The notes: generated from the sequence alone by a model not told the origin. Positions 8,630 through 17,497 are shown, counted from the stretch's first letter. The stretch is DNA of 64,000 nt from Jannaschia sp. S6380 (GCF_023015695.1 NZ_JALKAS010000001.1:1860001-1924000); one strand, 5' to 3'. A program made the numbers and translations.

Positions 8630-9328
8630 ATGAAAATCGGAATTCTCCAAGCCGGGCACACCCCGGCAGAGTTGCTTTCCAGTCATGGCGACTACGATGG
8701 AATGTTCTGTCGGCTTCTCGACGGTCATGGCTTTTCTTTTGCAGCCTATGATGTCGAGAATATGGTCTTTCCGGGCTCGATCCGTGATGCCGACGGTTGG
8801 GTTGTGACGGGCTCAAAACATGGGGCGTATGAAGACCATGCCTTCATCCCCGCGCTAGAGCGTTTCATTCGCGAGGCCCATGCGGGCGACGTTCCGCTGG
8901 TCGGCGTCTGTTTTGGGCATCAGATCGCCGCTCAGGCGCTTGGTGGACGCGTGGTCAAGCATATCGGCGGATGGTCGCTCGGCCGGCAGATCTACGAAAC
9001 CGCCGGCGGGGGACGGCTGGCCCTGAACGCCTGGCACCAGGATCAGGTCGTCGACCTGCCCGAGGGGGCCGTCTGCCTTGCCGGCAGCGCGTCCTGCCCG
9101 AATGCGATCCTCGCCTACGGAAACCGCGTGCTGACGGTGCAGCCGCATCCCGAATACGGCAGCGACCTGATCGCCGATTTCGTCGCCCTGCGGCAGGGCA
9201 CCGGAACCTATCCCGACGACCGGATGGAGGCGGCCAAGGAAGATCGCCACAGCGCGGTCGACAATGTCCGGCTTGGCGCGGTGATCGCTCGGTTCTTCCT
9301 GACGAGGCACGCCGATGTCGACGCCTGA
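8630..9328 (+). CDS. Class I glutamine amidotransferase (GATase) protein
   Basis: 232-residue class I amidotransferase domain protein. The nucleophile elbow is GVCFGHQ with Cys94, and the catalytic His173 and Glu175 lie in QPHPEYG, so the triad is complete. Stand-alone domains of this kind hydrolyse amide bonds; in the Puu pathway the related PuuD releases glutamate from gamma-glutamyl-GABA. Position between two gamma-glutamyl ligases makes a gamma-glutamyl hydrolase role likely but unproven. The gene ends 14 bases inside the second ligase gene. Confidence 0.8.
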   Translation: MKIGILQAGHTPAELLSSHGDYDGMFCRLLDGHGFSFAAYDVENMVFPGSIRDADGWVVTGSKHGAYEDHAFIPALERFIREAHAGDVPLVGVCFGHQIAAQALGGRVVKHIGGWSLGRQIYETAGGGRLALNAWHQDQVVDLPEGAVCLAGSASCPNAILAYGNRVLTVQPHPEYGSDLIADFVALRQGTGTYPDDRMEAAKEDRHSAVDNVRLGAVIARFFLTRHADVDA

Positions 9329-10676
9329 CTGGATCGACCGCGCCCCGACCCATGCCCAAGCCTATATCGAGGGCCGCCGCCTGGACGAGGTGGAATGCAT
9401 CGTCGCCGATCTGTCGGGTATCGCGCGCGGCAAGGCCATGCCAGCAGCCAAGTTCGCCAAGCAGGCGCAGTTCTACCTGCCCAACTCCATCTTCCAGCAG
9501 ACGATCACGGGCGACTGGGCCGACGATGGCGACGCGGCCTTCCTTGAACCCGACATGGTGCTGACGCCCGATTTCAGCACCGCCTGCGCCGCGCCCTGGA
9601 CGGCCGATTGGACGATGCAGATCATCCACCACATGCACGACCAGGCAGGCGAGCCCGTCCCGATGGCGCCGCGCAACGTGCTCAGGCGCGTGGTCGACCT
9701 CTACGAGGCGCGCGGCTGGAAACCCGTCGTGGCGCCCGAGATGGAGTTCTACCTCGTGGCCCGCAACACCGACCCTTCCAAACCGGTGGAGCCGCCGATG
9801 GGCCGGTCCGGCCGCCGCGCCGCCGCGCGTCAGGCCTATTCCATGTCCGCCGTCGACGAATACGGCCCCGTCATCGATGACATCTACGATTTCGCCGAAG
9901 CCATGGGCCTGGAGATCGACGGCATCCTGCAGGAGGGCGGCGCGGGCCAGGTCGAGATGAACCTGCGCCACGGCGACCCGGTCAAGCTCGCCGACGAGAT
10001 CTTCTACTTCAAGCGCCTCATCCGCGAGGCCGCGCTCCGCCATGATTGCTACGCCACCTTCATGGCCAAGCCGATCCAGGAGGAGCCGGGCTCGGCCATG
10101 CACATCCACCATTCGGTCGTGGACATGGCCACCGGCACCAACCTCTTCGACGGCGGCGACGGGACCGAGACGCCAGAGTTCCTGCACTTCATCGGCGGGA
10201 TGCAGCACCACCTGCCCTCGGTCATCGCGCTGCTGGCGCCCTACGTGAACTCGTATCGGCGCTACGTCCGCGACTTCGCGGCGCCCATCAACCTCGAATG
10301 GGGTCGCGACAATCGCACCACCGGCCTGCGCGTTCCCGTCTCCGAACCCTCGGCCAAGCGGATCGAGAACCGCATCGCCGGCATGGATTGCAATCCGTAT
10401 CTCGGCCTCGCCGCGTCGCTGGCCTGCGGCTATCTCGGCCTCATCAACAGGATCGACCCCGCGCCGCAATTCACCGGCGACGCCTATGACAGCGCCGACG
10501 GCATCCCGCGCGACCTGTCCACCGCCATCGACCTGTTCGACCGCGCGACCGAAATCCACGAGGTCCTGCACCCGCATTTCGCCGCCATCTACTCCGCCGT
10601 GAAACGGCTCGAGAACGGCGCCTTCCTCCAGGTGATCTCGCCATGGGAGCGGGAACACCTCCTTCTGAATGTCTAG
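9315..10676 (+). CDS. Glutamine synthetase-like gamma-glutamyl-amine ligase (copy 2)
   Basis: 453 residues. It carries the same glutamine synthetase blocks as copy 1 but is clearly a separate branch: APEMEFYLV, GGAGQVEMNLRHGDP, FMAKPIQEEPGSAMHIHHS, VNSYRRYVRDFAAP and GRDNRTTGLRVP. This branch is common in Proteobacteria beside amine oxidases. It overlaps the amidotransferase gene by 14 bases at its start and the FAD oxidase by eight at its end, so the three are translationally coupled. Probable reaction: ATP + glutamate + amine to a gamma-glutamylamide. The amine is unknown. Confidence 0.82.
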   Translation: MSTPDWIDRAPTHAQAYIEGRRLDEVECIVADLSGIARGKAMPAAKFAKQAQFYLPNSIFQQTITGDWADDGDAAFLEPDMVLTPDFSTACAAPWTADWTMQIIHHMHDQAGEPVPMAPRNVLRRVVDLYEARGWKPVVAPEMEFYLVARNTDPSKPVEPPMGRSGRRAAARQAYSMSAVDEYGPVIDDIYDFAEAMGLEIDGILQEGGAGQVEMNLRHGDPVKLADEIFYFKRLIREAALRHDCYATFMAKPIQEEPGSAMHIHHSVVDMATGTNLFDGGDGTETPEFLHFIGGMQHHLPSVIALLAPYVNSYRRYVRDFAAPINLEWGRDNRTTGLRVPVSEPSAKRIENRIAGMDCNPYLGLAASLACGYLGLINRIDPAPQFTGDAYDSADGIPRDLSTAIDLFDRATEIHEVLHPHFAAIYSAVKRLENGAFLQVISPWEREHLLLNV

Positions 10677-11949
10677 CTGGCTTCACGCCAATGGCGACCG
10701 CGGCACCTGGCCCGCCACCTGGTACGCCAAGGGCCTGACCCTGCCCGACCCGCACCCCCCCCTTCGGGGCCATGCCGACGCCGACCTCTGCATCGTCGGC
10801 GCCGGTCTCACCGGCCTCTCCGCCGCCATCCATGCCGCGCAGGCCGGCCTGTCGGTCACGATCCTCGAGGCACAGCGGGTCGGCTGGGGCGCGTCGGGGC
10901 GCAATGGCGGCCAGGTCGGGTCCGGTTTCAACTGGTCGCAGCGCAAGCTCGCCGCCAAGCTCGGCCCCGACAAGGCCCGCGCCCTCTGGACGCTGGCCGA
11001 GGATGCTAAGACCCTCACCCGCGACCTCGTCGCCACCCATGCGCCCGAGGCCGACTGGCGTCCCGGCATCCTGTCCGCCTGCTGCACCGAGGCCGAATTC
11101 GCCGCCGCCCGCGAGGCCGCCGCCTGGATGGCCGCCCGCCACGGCACCGCCACCGAGATCCTCGACCGCGACGACATGGAGGCCCGCATCGGCACACGCG
11201 CCTATGCCGGCGGCGTGCTCGACGCATCGGGCGGCTACATCAACCCGCTGGCCTATGCGCTCGGCCTCGCGCGTGCCTGCATCGACGCCGGCGTGACCAT
11301 CCACGAAACCTCCGAGGTCCACCGCATCGCCCCGGGCCGCGTCGCGACCGCGCAGGGCACCGTCTCCGCGCGCCACATCCTGCACGCCACCAACGGCTAC
11401 GCCCCGCATCTGACGGCGAAGACGGCGGCGCGCGTCCTGCCGATCAACAACTACATCGCCGTGACCGAACCGCTCGACGCGCCCCCGATGGCCAACCCCG
11501 TCGCGGTCGCCGATTCCCGCTTCGTCGTAAACTATTTCTGGCAGACGCGGGACGGACGGCTCCTCTATGGCGGGGGCGAGAGCTACGGCAAGCGCTTCCC
11601 CCGCGACATCCGTGCCCGCGTCCGTGCCAACATCGCGCGAGTCTATCCCGACCTCCGCGACGTGCCCCTGACGCATGCCTGGGGCGGCACCCTCGCCGTC
11701 ACGGCCACCCGCCTGCCCTATCTCGCGGAGTTGGCGCCCGGCGTCTTTGCCACCGGGGGGTACTCGGGGCATGGACTGGCGCTGTCGGGGCTGTTCGGGA
11801 AGGTCTGCGTGGAGGCGATGCAGGGGGAGCGGGGACGGTTCGACCTGCTGGCGGGGCTGCCCGTGCCGGCCTTGCCGGGGGGACGGTGGCTCGGCGGGTG
11901 GATGGCGCAGGCGGGGATGGTTTGGGGTGGGTTGGTGGATCGCCTATAG
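10669..11949 (+). CDS. FAD-dependent amine oxidoreductase (PuuB/DAO family)
   Basis: 426-residue flavoprotein of the D-amino-acid oxidase/PuuB family. The dinucleotide-binding motif VGAGLTGLSAAIHAAQAG starts near residue 42, followed by LEAQRVGWGASGRNGGQVG, and the C-terminal GGYSGHGLALSG completes FAD binding. Proteins of this type oxidise gamma-glutamylated amines, producing an aldehyde, ammonia and hydrogen peroxide. It closes the cluster; no aldehyde dehydrogenase follows. The start overlaps copy 2 of the ligase. Its stop codon is the first part of an imperfect inverted repeat. Confidence 0.83.
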   Translation: MSSWLHANGDRGTWPATWYAKGLTLPDPHPPLRGHADADLCIVGAGLTGLSAAIHAAQAGLSVTILEAQRVGWGASGRNGGQVGSGFNWSQRKLAAKLGPDKARALWTLAEDAKTLTRDLVATHAPEADWRPGILSACCTEAEFAAAREAAAWMAARHGTATEILDRDDMEARIGTRAYAGGVLDASGGYINPLAYALGLARACIDAGVTIHETSEVHRIAPGRVATAQGTVSARHILHATNGYAPHLTAKTAARVLPINNYIAVTEPLDAPPMANPVAVADSRFVVNYFWQTRDGRLLYGGGESYGKRFPRDIRARVRANIARVYPDLRDVPLTHAWGGTLAVTATRLPYLAELAPGVFATGGYSGHGLALSGLFGKVCVEAMQGERGRFDLLAGLPVPALPGGRWLGGWMAQAGMVWGGLVDRL

Positions 11950-12014
11950 GGTGGGTAAAATCCACCAATGTTGCAACGCCGACCCGATCGACCAATGGTA
12001 GCTTTCACCCACCC
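11949..12014. repeat. Imperfect inverted repeat between convergent genes
   Basis: Two 22-base arms (11949-11970 and 11993-12014) match as an inverted repeat at 18 of 22 positions. The outer parts are GGGTGGGT and its complement. It lies exactly between the converging amine oxidase and nuclease genes and could form a bidirectional terminator-like hairpin with a 22-base loop, or be a copy of an interspersed palindromic repeat. Only one copy was seen in the window. Confidence 0.5.
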
Positions 12015-12024
12015 CATGTTCGCT

Positions 12025-12494
12025 CTAATCGTATTTTCGCGCTGTAGCTGTGATCCGCTCACTCAAATGGTAAATATCATCCAATTGCTCAATTGGAACC
12101 CGATCTTCCTTATCCCCATCGAATAGGCCGACTAGCTTCTTCTTTCCGTTGAAGTGGAGCCGAGCCAACGGACGACGATTGTTGTCGTCCAGCAATATCG
12201 CACAGTAAGATTTCGCGTCCCGAATGTGTACCCGCTTGCTATCGACAACAGATCGAACAATCGCCTTGACCGTCAGGAAACCCTCGACCTCCTCCTGCGT
12301 CGTTTCGATCCCGTCACCATCTTCTTCGATATCTTCCTCAACATGTTCGCTATCTAAGGCGTTCGAGAGGCGAGAACGAACGCGCTCGCGAACAATTTCG
12401 CGAAAGGAAGTCTTGATTGCCTTCCCCATCTCTTCGCGAACGGCAGCCGTCGCCGAACCCTCATAGACGGCTCTTGCGGCCATTCTGCACAGTT
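12025..12494 (-). pseudogene. PD-(D/E)XK nuclease (HsdR N-terminal type), 3' part cut by IS
   Basis: C-terminal part of a nuclease-like gene separated from its 5' part by the insertion sequence. It encodes VREEMGKAIKTSFREIV, an acidic linker near EEDIEEDGDG, then KSYCAILLDDNNRRPLARLH and a final helix ending in KYD, a layout seen in stand-alone type I restriction-like proteins. Removing the element and one target duplicate joins the frame exactly: the codon before ATG 12483 becomes Arg, and the rebuilt protein has 345 residues. Left alone, this part could start at ATG 12483 but would lack the catalytic domain. Base composition is AT-richer than the surroundings. Confidence 0.8.
12487..12494. 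repeat. Target site duplication, left copy
   Basis: The eight bases GCACAGTT directly abut the left end of the insertion sequence and recur at 13619-13626 against its right end. An 8-bp duplication is the known target duplication length of the IS1595 family. The matching copies show that the element arrived by simple transposition and that its flanks have not rearranged since. Confidence 0.93.
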
Positions 12495-13618
12495 GGGAAT
12501 GTCAGCATATCGTGTTGGCAGAGACCTGATCAGGTGATGACCGCTCGAAACAAGGACACCGGGTCGGCCCATCTGCGCGCCACGAGCCAGCGAGCGTAGC
12601 CATCGAGATACTTGGTCGCTGGACCACGCCATTGCGGGATGAACTCCTCCCATTGGGCGTGGAGGGAGTTCACGGTGTTGAGGTGATATGCCCTTGGCGT
12701 GCGGCGACCCCGTTTGCCTCCGTAGAGGATGTGGTAGGAGATGCCGCGGCTTTTCGCGATGGCTTCATACTGCGGCGCGCCGTCGAACAGCACCATCGCG
12801 TCCGGAGCCACCTGCGGCACGAGCGCGGCATCTATCGCCGGCTGACGCTTGTCGAAGAGGTGCTGGAAGCTGGCGCGGCCGGCGCGATCGACTACGCCCA
12901 GTATAGGCTCCTCGAACGCCTTGGCGATGGCCTTCGGTGGCCTGCGGTTCGGGTATTCATACCAGCGTCGGCGAGGTGGCATTGGCTGCGAGGGGTCGCG
13001 CTGGTGGCGCACCCACTCCCGCGAGCCCTTGCGGCTCTCACGCTGCGCCGTATCGTCGGTCTCGATGATGCCGGAAAGCACATCAGGCGCAACGGTCTTG
13101 AGTTGGTCCAGGACCACCATCCGCCAACGCCAAACGGTATCCCGGGAAATACCGAGACGGCTGCCGAGCTTTCGGCACGACAGTGGCGCATCGTCGGGAT
13201 CGAGCATGTTGCGTGCCACCTCGATGAAAAGGCCGGGGCGGTGGACGCGGGCAATCGGTGTGCCCGACCGGCCTGTCCAGGTGCGATCGCAATCCCCACA
13301 CCGCCAGCGCTGCGCACCGGTTCGGGTCTTACCCCAGCGGGAGCGATGCTGACCGCCGCAATCCGGGCAAGCCCGTTCTTCTCCGACGGCGTCGATCTCG
13401 ACCACGGCCTCGGCGCGTCGGCGAGCAGTGGCGAGCGCGGCCTCTGCCCTGGCGATTTGCGCAGGAGGCAGATTTGAAATAGATCTTAGCAGACGGTCGA
13501 GCAGGCGCGCAGATGTATCGGTGCCGGGCATCGGCTTCTCCAGCGGGTTCGGGGCCAAGCAACATTGGCCCGATCACCCACTAACGAAGCCCTACCAACA
13601 CGATCTGCTGACATTCCC
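12495..13618 (-). mobile_element. IS1595-family insertion sequence, complete (1124 bp)
   Basis: Complete element. Both ends begin GGGAATGTCAGCA reading inward; the 24-base terminal inverted repeats (12495-12518 and 13595-13618) differ at one position. It carries one transposase gene on the minus strand, leaving 35 bases at the left end and about 87 at the right. It is inserted in the nuclease gene in the same orientation as that gene. The near-perfect ends and intact transposase imply a recent insertion and a possibly active element. Confidence 0.93.
12530..13531 (-). CDS. IS1595-family transposase (ISXO2-like)
   Basis: 333-residue DDE-superfamily transposase. An N-terminal zinc ribbon has Cys at residues 55, 58, 78 and 81 (CPDC and CGDC pairs). 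A helix-turn-helix (LGSRLGISRDTVWRW) follows, then the catalytic fold with ETDD, LFDGAPQY and HLNTVNSLHA, in which the third catalytic residue is Asn as in several IS1595 groups; GPATKYLDGYARW closes the domain. The ATG at 13531 has GGAG six bases upstream and is preferred over a TTG at 13558. No frameshift or stop is visible, so it is likely functional. Confidence 0.88.
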   Translation of the reverse strand: MPGTDTSARLLDRLLRSISNLPPAQIARAEAALATARRRAEAVVEIDAVGEERACPDCGGQHRSRWGKTRTGAQRWRCGDCDRTWTGRSGTPIARVHRPGLFIEVARNMLDPDDAPLSCRKLGSRLGISRDTVWRWRMVVLDQLKTVAPDVLSGIIETDDTAQRESRKGSREWVRHQRDPSQPMPPRRRWYEYPNRRPPKAIAKAFEEPILGVVDRAGRASFQHLFDKRQPAIDAALVPQVAPDAMVLFDGAPQYEAIAKSRGISYHILYGGKRGRRTPRAYHLNTVNSLHAQWEEFIPQWRGPATKYLDGYARWLVARRWADPVSLFRAVIT

Positions 13619-14194
13619 GCACAGTTCGTCCGAAGGGGATTCCATCTCTCCCGCTATCCACCCCTTTACGAGGTTGACATACTTAAGTCTTTCGGCTTGC
13701 TCCAATATCACATCAACATTGAAAGACGATTTGCTGAAACTCGCGAGCTCTGCCAGTGAATAACCCGAATGATCGCATACGTCGAAGGTGAAGAATGGCT
13801 TCTTGTCCATCCTGTTCGCCGCTTCGAGGTCGCTGTAGAAACGATACTCCCGCCCATTCGTGAGTATGGCAAACCGAGCCTCAGTCACAGAGAAGTAGCG
13901 AAACAATTGCGAAAGGTGCTTATCGTTAAGCGGAGTTGATAATCCCTTGCACTCAATGAGGATCGCGACCTTCTTGTCTCTTACGATGGCGTAATCAACC
14001 TTTTCACCCCGCTTCCCCGGAGTATCGGCTGTATACTCGGGCACCACTTCGGAAGGGTCAAAAACATCGTATCCAAGCGCCTGCAGAAACGGCAGAACGA
14101 ACGAGGTCTTTACGGCCTCTTCGGTCTGCATGTTGGCGCTATGCTGAACAATCCGATCGGCCAAGGCTGCAATCGTCGTCTCTATCGAACTCAT
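13592..14194 (-). pseudogene. PD-(D/E)XK nuclease (HsdR N-terminal type), 5' part cut by IS
   Basis: N-terminal nuclease domain of the disrupted gene. ATG 14194 has GAGGAG six bases upstream. The domain shows FVLPFLQALGYDVFDPSEVV, then the catalytic GEKVDYAIVRDKKVAILIECK in which Asp, Glu and Lys form the PD-(D/E)XK site, and YFSVTEARFAILTNGREYRFY, all typical of the HsdR N-terminal family. After codon 192 the frame enters the insertion sequence and stops eight residues later. The domain could fold alone, but the conserved C-terminal region is lost. Stand-alone relatives have no methylase partner and unknown roles. Confidence 0.8.
13619..13626. repeat. Target site duplication, right copy
   Basis: Second copy of GCACAGTT, directly after the right terminal repeat of the insertion sequence. 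Together with the copy at 12487-12494 it delimits the element and allows the original nuclease frame to be restored without adding or removing any further base. Confidence 0.93.
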
Positions 14195-14302
14195 CGTCAC
14201 TCCTCGCTTCGCACTTCGACAATAGCGAGAGCAGACCAAAATGCTATCGTAACTTGTAGAACGAGGATCGGTAACCAACGCACGGCGCTCAGAGCTAGGA
14301 AG

Positions 14303-15202
14303 TCACCCCACCACCCCCATAAACTCCCGCCATTCCCCCTTCGACATCCCGCTCGTTTCCTGCGTCACATCTTCCCCCGCCAGCATCCGCCGCACGCACT
14401 CAACCCCCGTCGCCGACAACGACGCCCCGCCCAAGCGGTAATCCTCGAACGCGCCGTAGGCGAGCGGGACCCAGTCGCGGACGATCTCGCACATCGCTTC
14501 GGCATAGACGCGGATCTCCATCTGGGCGTGGGGGTCGGCGCGGAGGCGGAGGAAGTGGAACAGGTTGTGCAGGTCCACCTTCCAGTACCATTGCGTGTAG
14601 ATGTTCGCCGGCAGGTTCATGCGGGCCAGTTCGCGGGCCAGGCCCTGCTGGCCGTCCTGCGAAATCATCGCCTCGTAGTGGTCGTAGGCGCGGTCGCTGT
14701 CCTCGCGCAGCCAGTCGAGGACGCGCTGCGCCTCCTCACCCGCGAGCGCCTCGCCCCGGCCCTGGTTGTTGACCACGGACTGGGCCGCCAGGTCGTCGGG
14801 CGCGGGGATGTAGAACTCCCGGTCCAGGATCGAGTAGCGCGCCGAATATTCGTTCACGTTCGCCGTGCGGTGCCGGATCCATTGGCGGGCGACGAAGACA
14901 GGCAGTTTGACGTGCAGCTTGACCTCGCACATCTCGAACGGGGTCGAGTGCCAGTGCCGCATCAGGTAGCGGATCAGCCCCTCGTCGTTCGACACCGCCT
15001 TGGTGCCCCGCCCGTAGGAGACGCGCGCCGCCTGGCAGATCGCCGCGTCGTCGCCCATATAGTCGATCACCCGGACGAAGCCGTGGTCGAGCACCTTGTG
15101 CGGGGTGTAGAGCCGCGCCTCCATCCCCGGCGCGACGGCGCGCAGCGTGGGCTGCGGATTGGCGCGAAGCTCGTCGATTTCGGCCTGCTGTTCCGGTGTC
15201 AT
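14303..15202 (-). CDS. thyX: Flavin-dependent thymidylate synthase ThyX
   Basis: Makes dTMP from dUMP using methylene-tetrahydrofolate, FAD and NADPH. The ThyX motif is present as [15 protein letters not shown], and the protein has 299 residues, normal for alphaproteobacteria. ATG 15202 is preceded by GAGGGGG and is favoured over an upstream extension that lacks conservation. The gene is divergent from gloA. No thyA is seen in the window, consistent with ThyX being the main synthase, but this cannot be judged from a partial genome. Confidence 0.92.
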   Translation of the reverse strand: MTPEQQAEIDELRANPQPTLRAVAPGMEARLYTPHKVLDHGFVRVIDYMGDDAAICQAARVSYGRGTKAVSNDEGLIRYLMRHWHSTPFEMCEVKLHVKLPVFVARQWIRHRTANVNEYSARYSILDREFYIPAPDDLAAQSVVNNQGRGEALAGEEAQRVLDWLREDSDRAYDHYEAMISQDGQQGLARELARMNLPANIYTQWYWKVDLHNLFHFLRLRADPHAQMEIRVYAEAMCEIVRDWVPLAYGAFEDYRLGGASLSATGVECVRRMLAGEDVTQETSGMSKGEWREFMGVVG

Positions 15203-15337
15203 GCCCGTCCCCCTCGCGGCTGTTTCCGGCATGCTAGCGGGCGGTGTGGCGGGCGCAACCGGATGTGCTAGGTCGGAGATATGTCCGACGCGGATCCCCC
15301 GTCGGGCCGACATGGATCTCCAGGGAGTTGGAACCGT

Positions 15338-15772
15338 ATGGGACTCGAATATCTGCACACGATGGTCCGCGTGAAGGACCTCGACGAGAGCATCGCATTC
15401 TACAAGATGCTGGGCCTGGAGGAGCGCCGCCGCAGCGAGAACGAAAAGGGCCGCTTCACCCTCGTCTTCCTATGCCCGCCCGGCCAGGACGACGGTCGCG
15501 CCGATATCGAGCTGACCTACAACTGGGACGGCGACGATGGCTTGCCCAGCGATTCCCGCCATTTCGGGCACCTCGCCTATCGCGTCGACGATATCTACGC
15601 GACCTGCCAGGCACTGATGGACAACGGCGTCACCATCAACCGTCCGCCCCGGGACGGGCACATGGCCTTCGTGCGGTCGCCCGACAACATTTCGATCGAA
15701 CTGCTTCAGGCCGGCGACGCGAAGCCCGCGCAGGAACCCTGGGCCAGCATGGAGAACACCGGTCACTGGTAA
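15338..15772 (+). CDS. gloA: Lactoylglutathione lyase (glyoxalase I)
   Basis: 144-residue glyoxalase I, which isomerises the hemithioacetal of methylglyoxal and glutathione to S-lactoylglutathione. The metal ligands are visible in the expected places: His in YLHTMVRV, Glu in DIELTYNW, His in HFGHLAYRV and Glu in [10 protein letters not shown] 15338 has AGGGA 12 bases upstream; a longer in-frame start at 15281 adds an unconserved segment. Single, monocistronic-looking gene. Confidence 0.9.
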   Translation: MGLEYLHTMVRVKDLDESIAFYKMLGLEERRRSENEKGRFTLVFLCPPGQDDGRADIELTYNWDGDDGLPSDSRHFGHLAYRVDDIYATCQALMDNGVTINRPPRDGHMAFVRSPDNISIELLQAGDAKPAQEPWASMENTGHW

Positions 15773-15874
15773 AGCCCACGTTCGCGCGATCATCATTTTG
15801 CCCGAATCCCGCGCCATAAGATCCGCGAAGATCGGGTCGAAGGGCCCGTCGCGACGAAGACGGAGACCGGCCAA

Positions 15875-16354
15875 ATGGCAAAGAGACATCCCTTCCTGCA
15901 GGACGAATCCGGGCAGGTATCGGTCAATTTCGCGGTTCTTGCGGCCGGGCTCGCGGGGCTCGCTGCATCATTGGCCTGGCTCTATGCCGACCGGATCGGG
16001 CAGTTGAACTTCAACATCGGCGCCCGCGTCCAGGAACGGGAAACGCGGCCGTCCTACGCCTATGTTCCCTACGACATCCTGCTGCACGACCATTTCAAGT
16101 CGCAACTCAGCACCCTGAACGACGAGGATCTGGAGCAACTGTCATCCTGGGGCAACGCCACCCGCGAAGAACGCGCCGCCCTCCCGGAGGAGCAGGCCGG
16201 GGTGTTGGATGATTTCGACAACGCGATCACGATTGCGCATGGCGAACGCTACAAGTCCCGCGGCGCGGACGACAGCTACAACGAGGCGGAAGTGGGCCGC
16301 ATCTTCGAGGATCTGGGATACGGCAGCCCCGGCGCCGTGGCCACGGCCGGCTGA
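15875..16354 (+). CDS. Flp-pilin-like single-pass membrane protein
   Basis: 159 residues. The N-terminus (FLQDESGQVSVNFAVLAAG) resembles Flp/TadE pseudopilins: a short basic and acidic leader ending in Gly, then a long hydrophobic helix of about 25 residues. The Glu normally found at position +5 of Flp pilins is Asn here. The C-terminal 115 residues are acidic and hydrophilic (LSTLNDEDLEQLSSW) and match no family I recognise. No tad, cpa or prepilin peptidase genes are nearby. ATG 15875 has CGGAGA upstream. A related N-terminus occurs in the gene at 35160. Confidence 0.6.
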   Translation: MAKRHPFLQDESGQVSVNFAVLAAGLAGLAASLAWLYADRIGQLNFNIGARVQERETRPSYAYVPYDILLHDHFKSQLSTLNDEDLEQLSSWGNATREERAALPEEQAGVLDDFDNAITIAHGERYKSRGADDSYNEAEVGRIFEDLGYGSPGAVATAG

Positions 16355-16363
16355 CGCGACCGC

Positions 16364-16720
16364 TCAGCCGACGGGCAGAACGGCGGCCGCGACGCGACGC
16401 CCTTCGCTGACGAGGACGTTGTAGGTCCGGCAGGCGGCGGGACTGTTCATCGCCTCCAGCCCCAACCCGACCTCGTCGGCCGCGGCGCGCAGGTCGGGCG
16501 GCAGGTGGGCGATTTCCGCCCCCGTGCCGACGCAGATCACATCGACTTTCCCGGCCAGTTCCATCGGGGTTGCGACATCCGCCAGACCGCCCCAGGGCAG
16601 GATGCCGCCCGGGTGCAATACCAGCGCGCCCTCGATCACCCGACCGCCGATGCGGAAGAAGCCCGGCCCATAGCCGTCGAACGGGCGGGCATTGTCGAAT
16701 TCCATCTCGCTCAGATCCAT
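16364..16720 (-). CDS. Mth938-like domain protein (DUF498/NDUFAF3 family)
   Basis: 118-residue single-domain protein. Visible features are YGPGFFRIGGRVIEGALVLHPGG near the start, DVICVGTGAE in the middle and AACRTYNVLVSEGRRVAAAVLP at the end, which is the Mth938-like fold. The family includes the mitochondrial complex I assembly factor NDUFAF3. In Rhodobacteraceae it regularly follows secF, as here with one gene between. Its role in bacteria is not established. It converges with the pilin-like gene, leaving nine bases. Confidence 0.82.
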   Translation of the reverse strand: MDLSEMEFDNARPFDGYGPGFFRIGGRVIEGALVLHPGGILPWGGLADVATPMELAGKVDVICVGTGAEIAHLPPDLRAAADEVGLGLEAMNSPAACRTYNVLVSEGRRVAAAVLPVG

Positions 16721-16744
16721 GTGGCGGGACTTAGTCTGCCACCC

Positions 16745-17497
16745 TCAGTCGAACAAGGGCAGGCCCAGAAGGACGGCCCCGACCACGACCAGATAGGCGA
16801 CCCGACGATACAGGCGCTCGGCCCCGGGCCGGAACAGCGCGGCCCCGATCAGCGTGCCACCCATATAGACCGGAAGCAGCACCGCGCCCATCCAGAGTAC
16901 CGGTCCGGTCAAGGCGCCCCCGACCCAGAGCATCGGCAGGAGGGCGACGTTCACGATGGTCAGGAAGCTCGAGAGGTTCGCCCGCATGCGGTCGGCCGCG
17001 TCCCCCGACGCCAGGGTGGTCAGGATCACGACCGGCCCGAGTAGTCCGGTCGTCCCGCCCACGAACCCGGCCGCGGAACCGAGTGTGAGGCGCGGAACCG
17101 GTCCCGATCCCAGGCGCAGCTTCCACCCCGATACGACCGCCACGAGCGTCAACGCGACAAGCCCGCAGATTGCCCATCGCAGTGGAACCGGATCCGTCCG
17201 GATCAGCAGCACGATACCGATCGGCATGGATGCGAGCGCGGCCAGTATCATCCAGACGGTCGCGGGGCGGTCGGCGCGCGGCCATGTGCGCGGCAGCATC
17301 GTGAAGACGGACCCGATCCCGGTAATGGCGAAAACCGCGACGGCCAGTTCAGGCGGAAGGATACGGGCACCGACCGGCATGAAGACCAGTGCCGATCCAA
17401 AGCCCGCGAAGCCGTAGATCAGACCTGCAAGGAATACGGCTGCCGCAAGCCAGATCAGCCCCGGCTCCGCCAGGACCGATCCCAATGCGTCAGGCAT
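16745..17497 (-). CDS. TauE/SafE family membrane protein (sulfite exporter-like)
   Basis: 250-residue inner-membrane protein with about seven to eight hydrophobic helices in two related halves. IYGFAGFGSALVFMPV in the first half and AAGFVGGTTGLLGPVVIL in the second are typical TauE/SafE glycine-rich motifs. Members move sulfur compounds or organic anions; the substrate here is unknown. ATG 17497 lies eight bases inside the end of secF, so expression is likely coupled to the sec genes, though no functional link is known. Confidence 0.82.
   Translation of the reverse strand: MPDALGSVLAEPGLIWLAAAVFLAGLIYGFAGFGSALVFMPVGARILPPELAVAVFAITGIGSVFTMLPRTWPRADRPATVWMILAALASMPIGIVLLIRTDPVPLRWAICGLVALTLVAVVSGWKLRLGSGPVPRLTLGSAAGFVGGTTGLLGPVVILTTLASGDAADRMRANLSSFLTIVNVALLPMLWVGGALTGPVLWMGAVLLPVYMGGTLIGAALFRPGAERLYRRVAYLVVVGAVLLGLPLFD

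Noticed and set aside
12154..12466. Small plus-strand frames within the split nuclease gene
   Set aside because: They are antisense to a conserved coding region and have no ribosome site or similarity.
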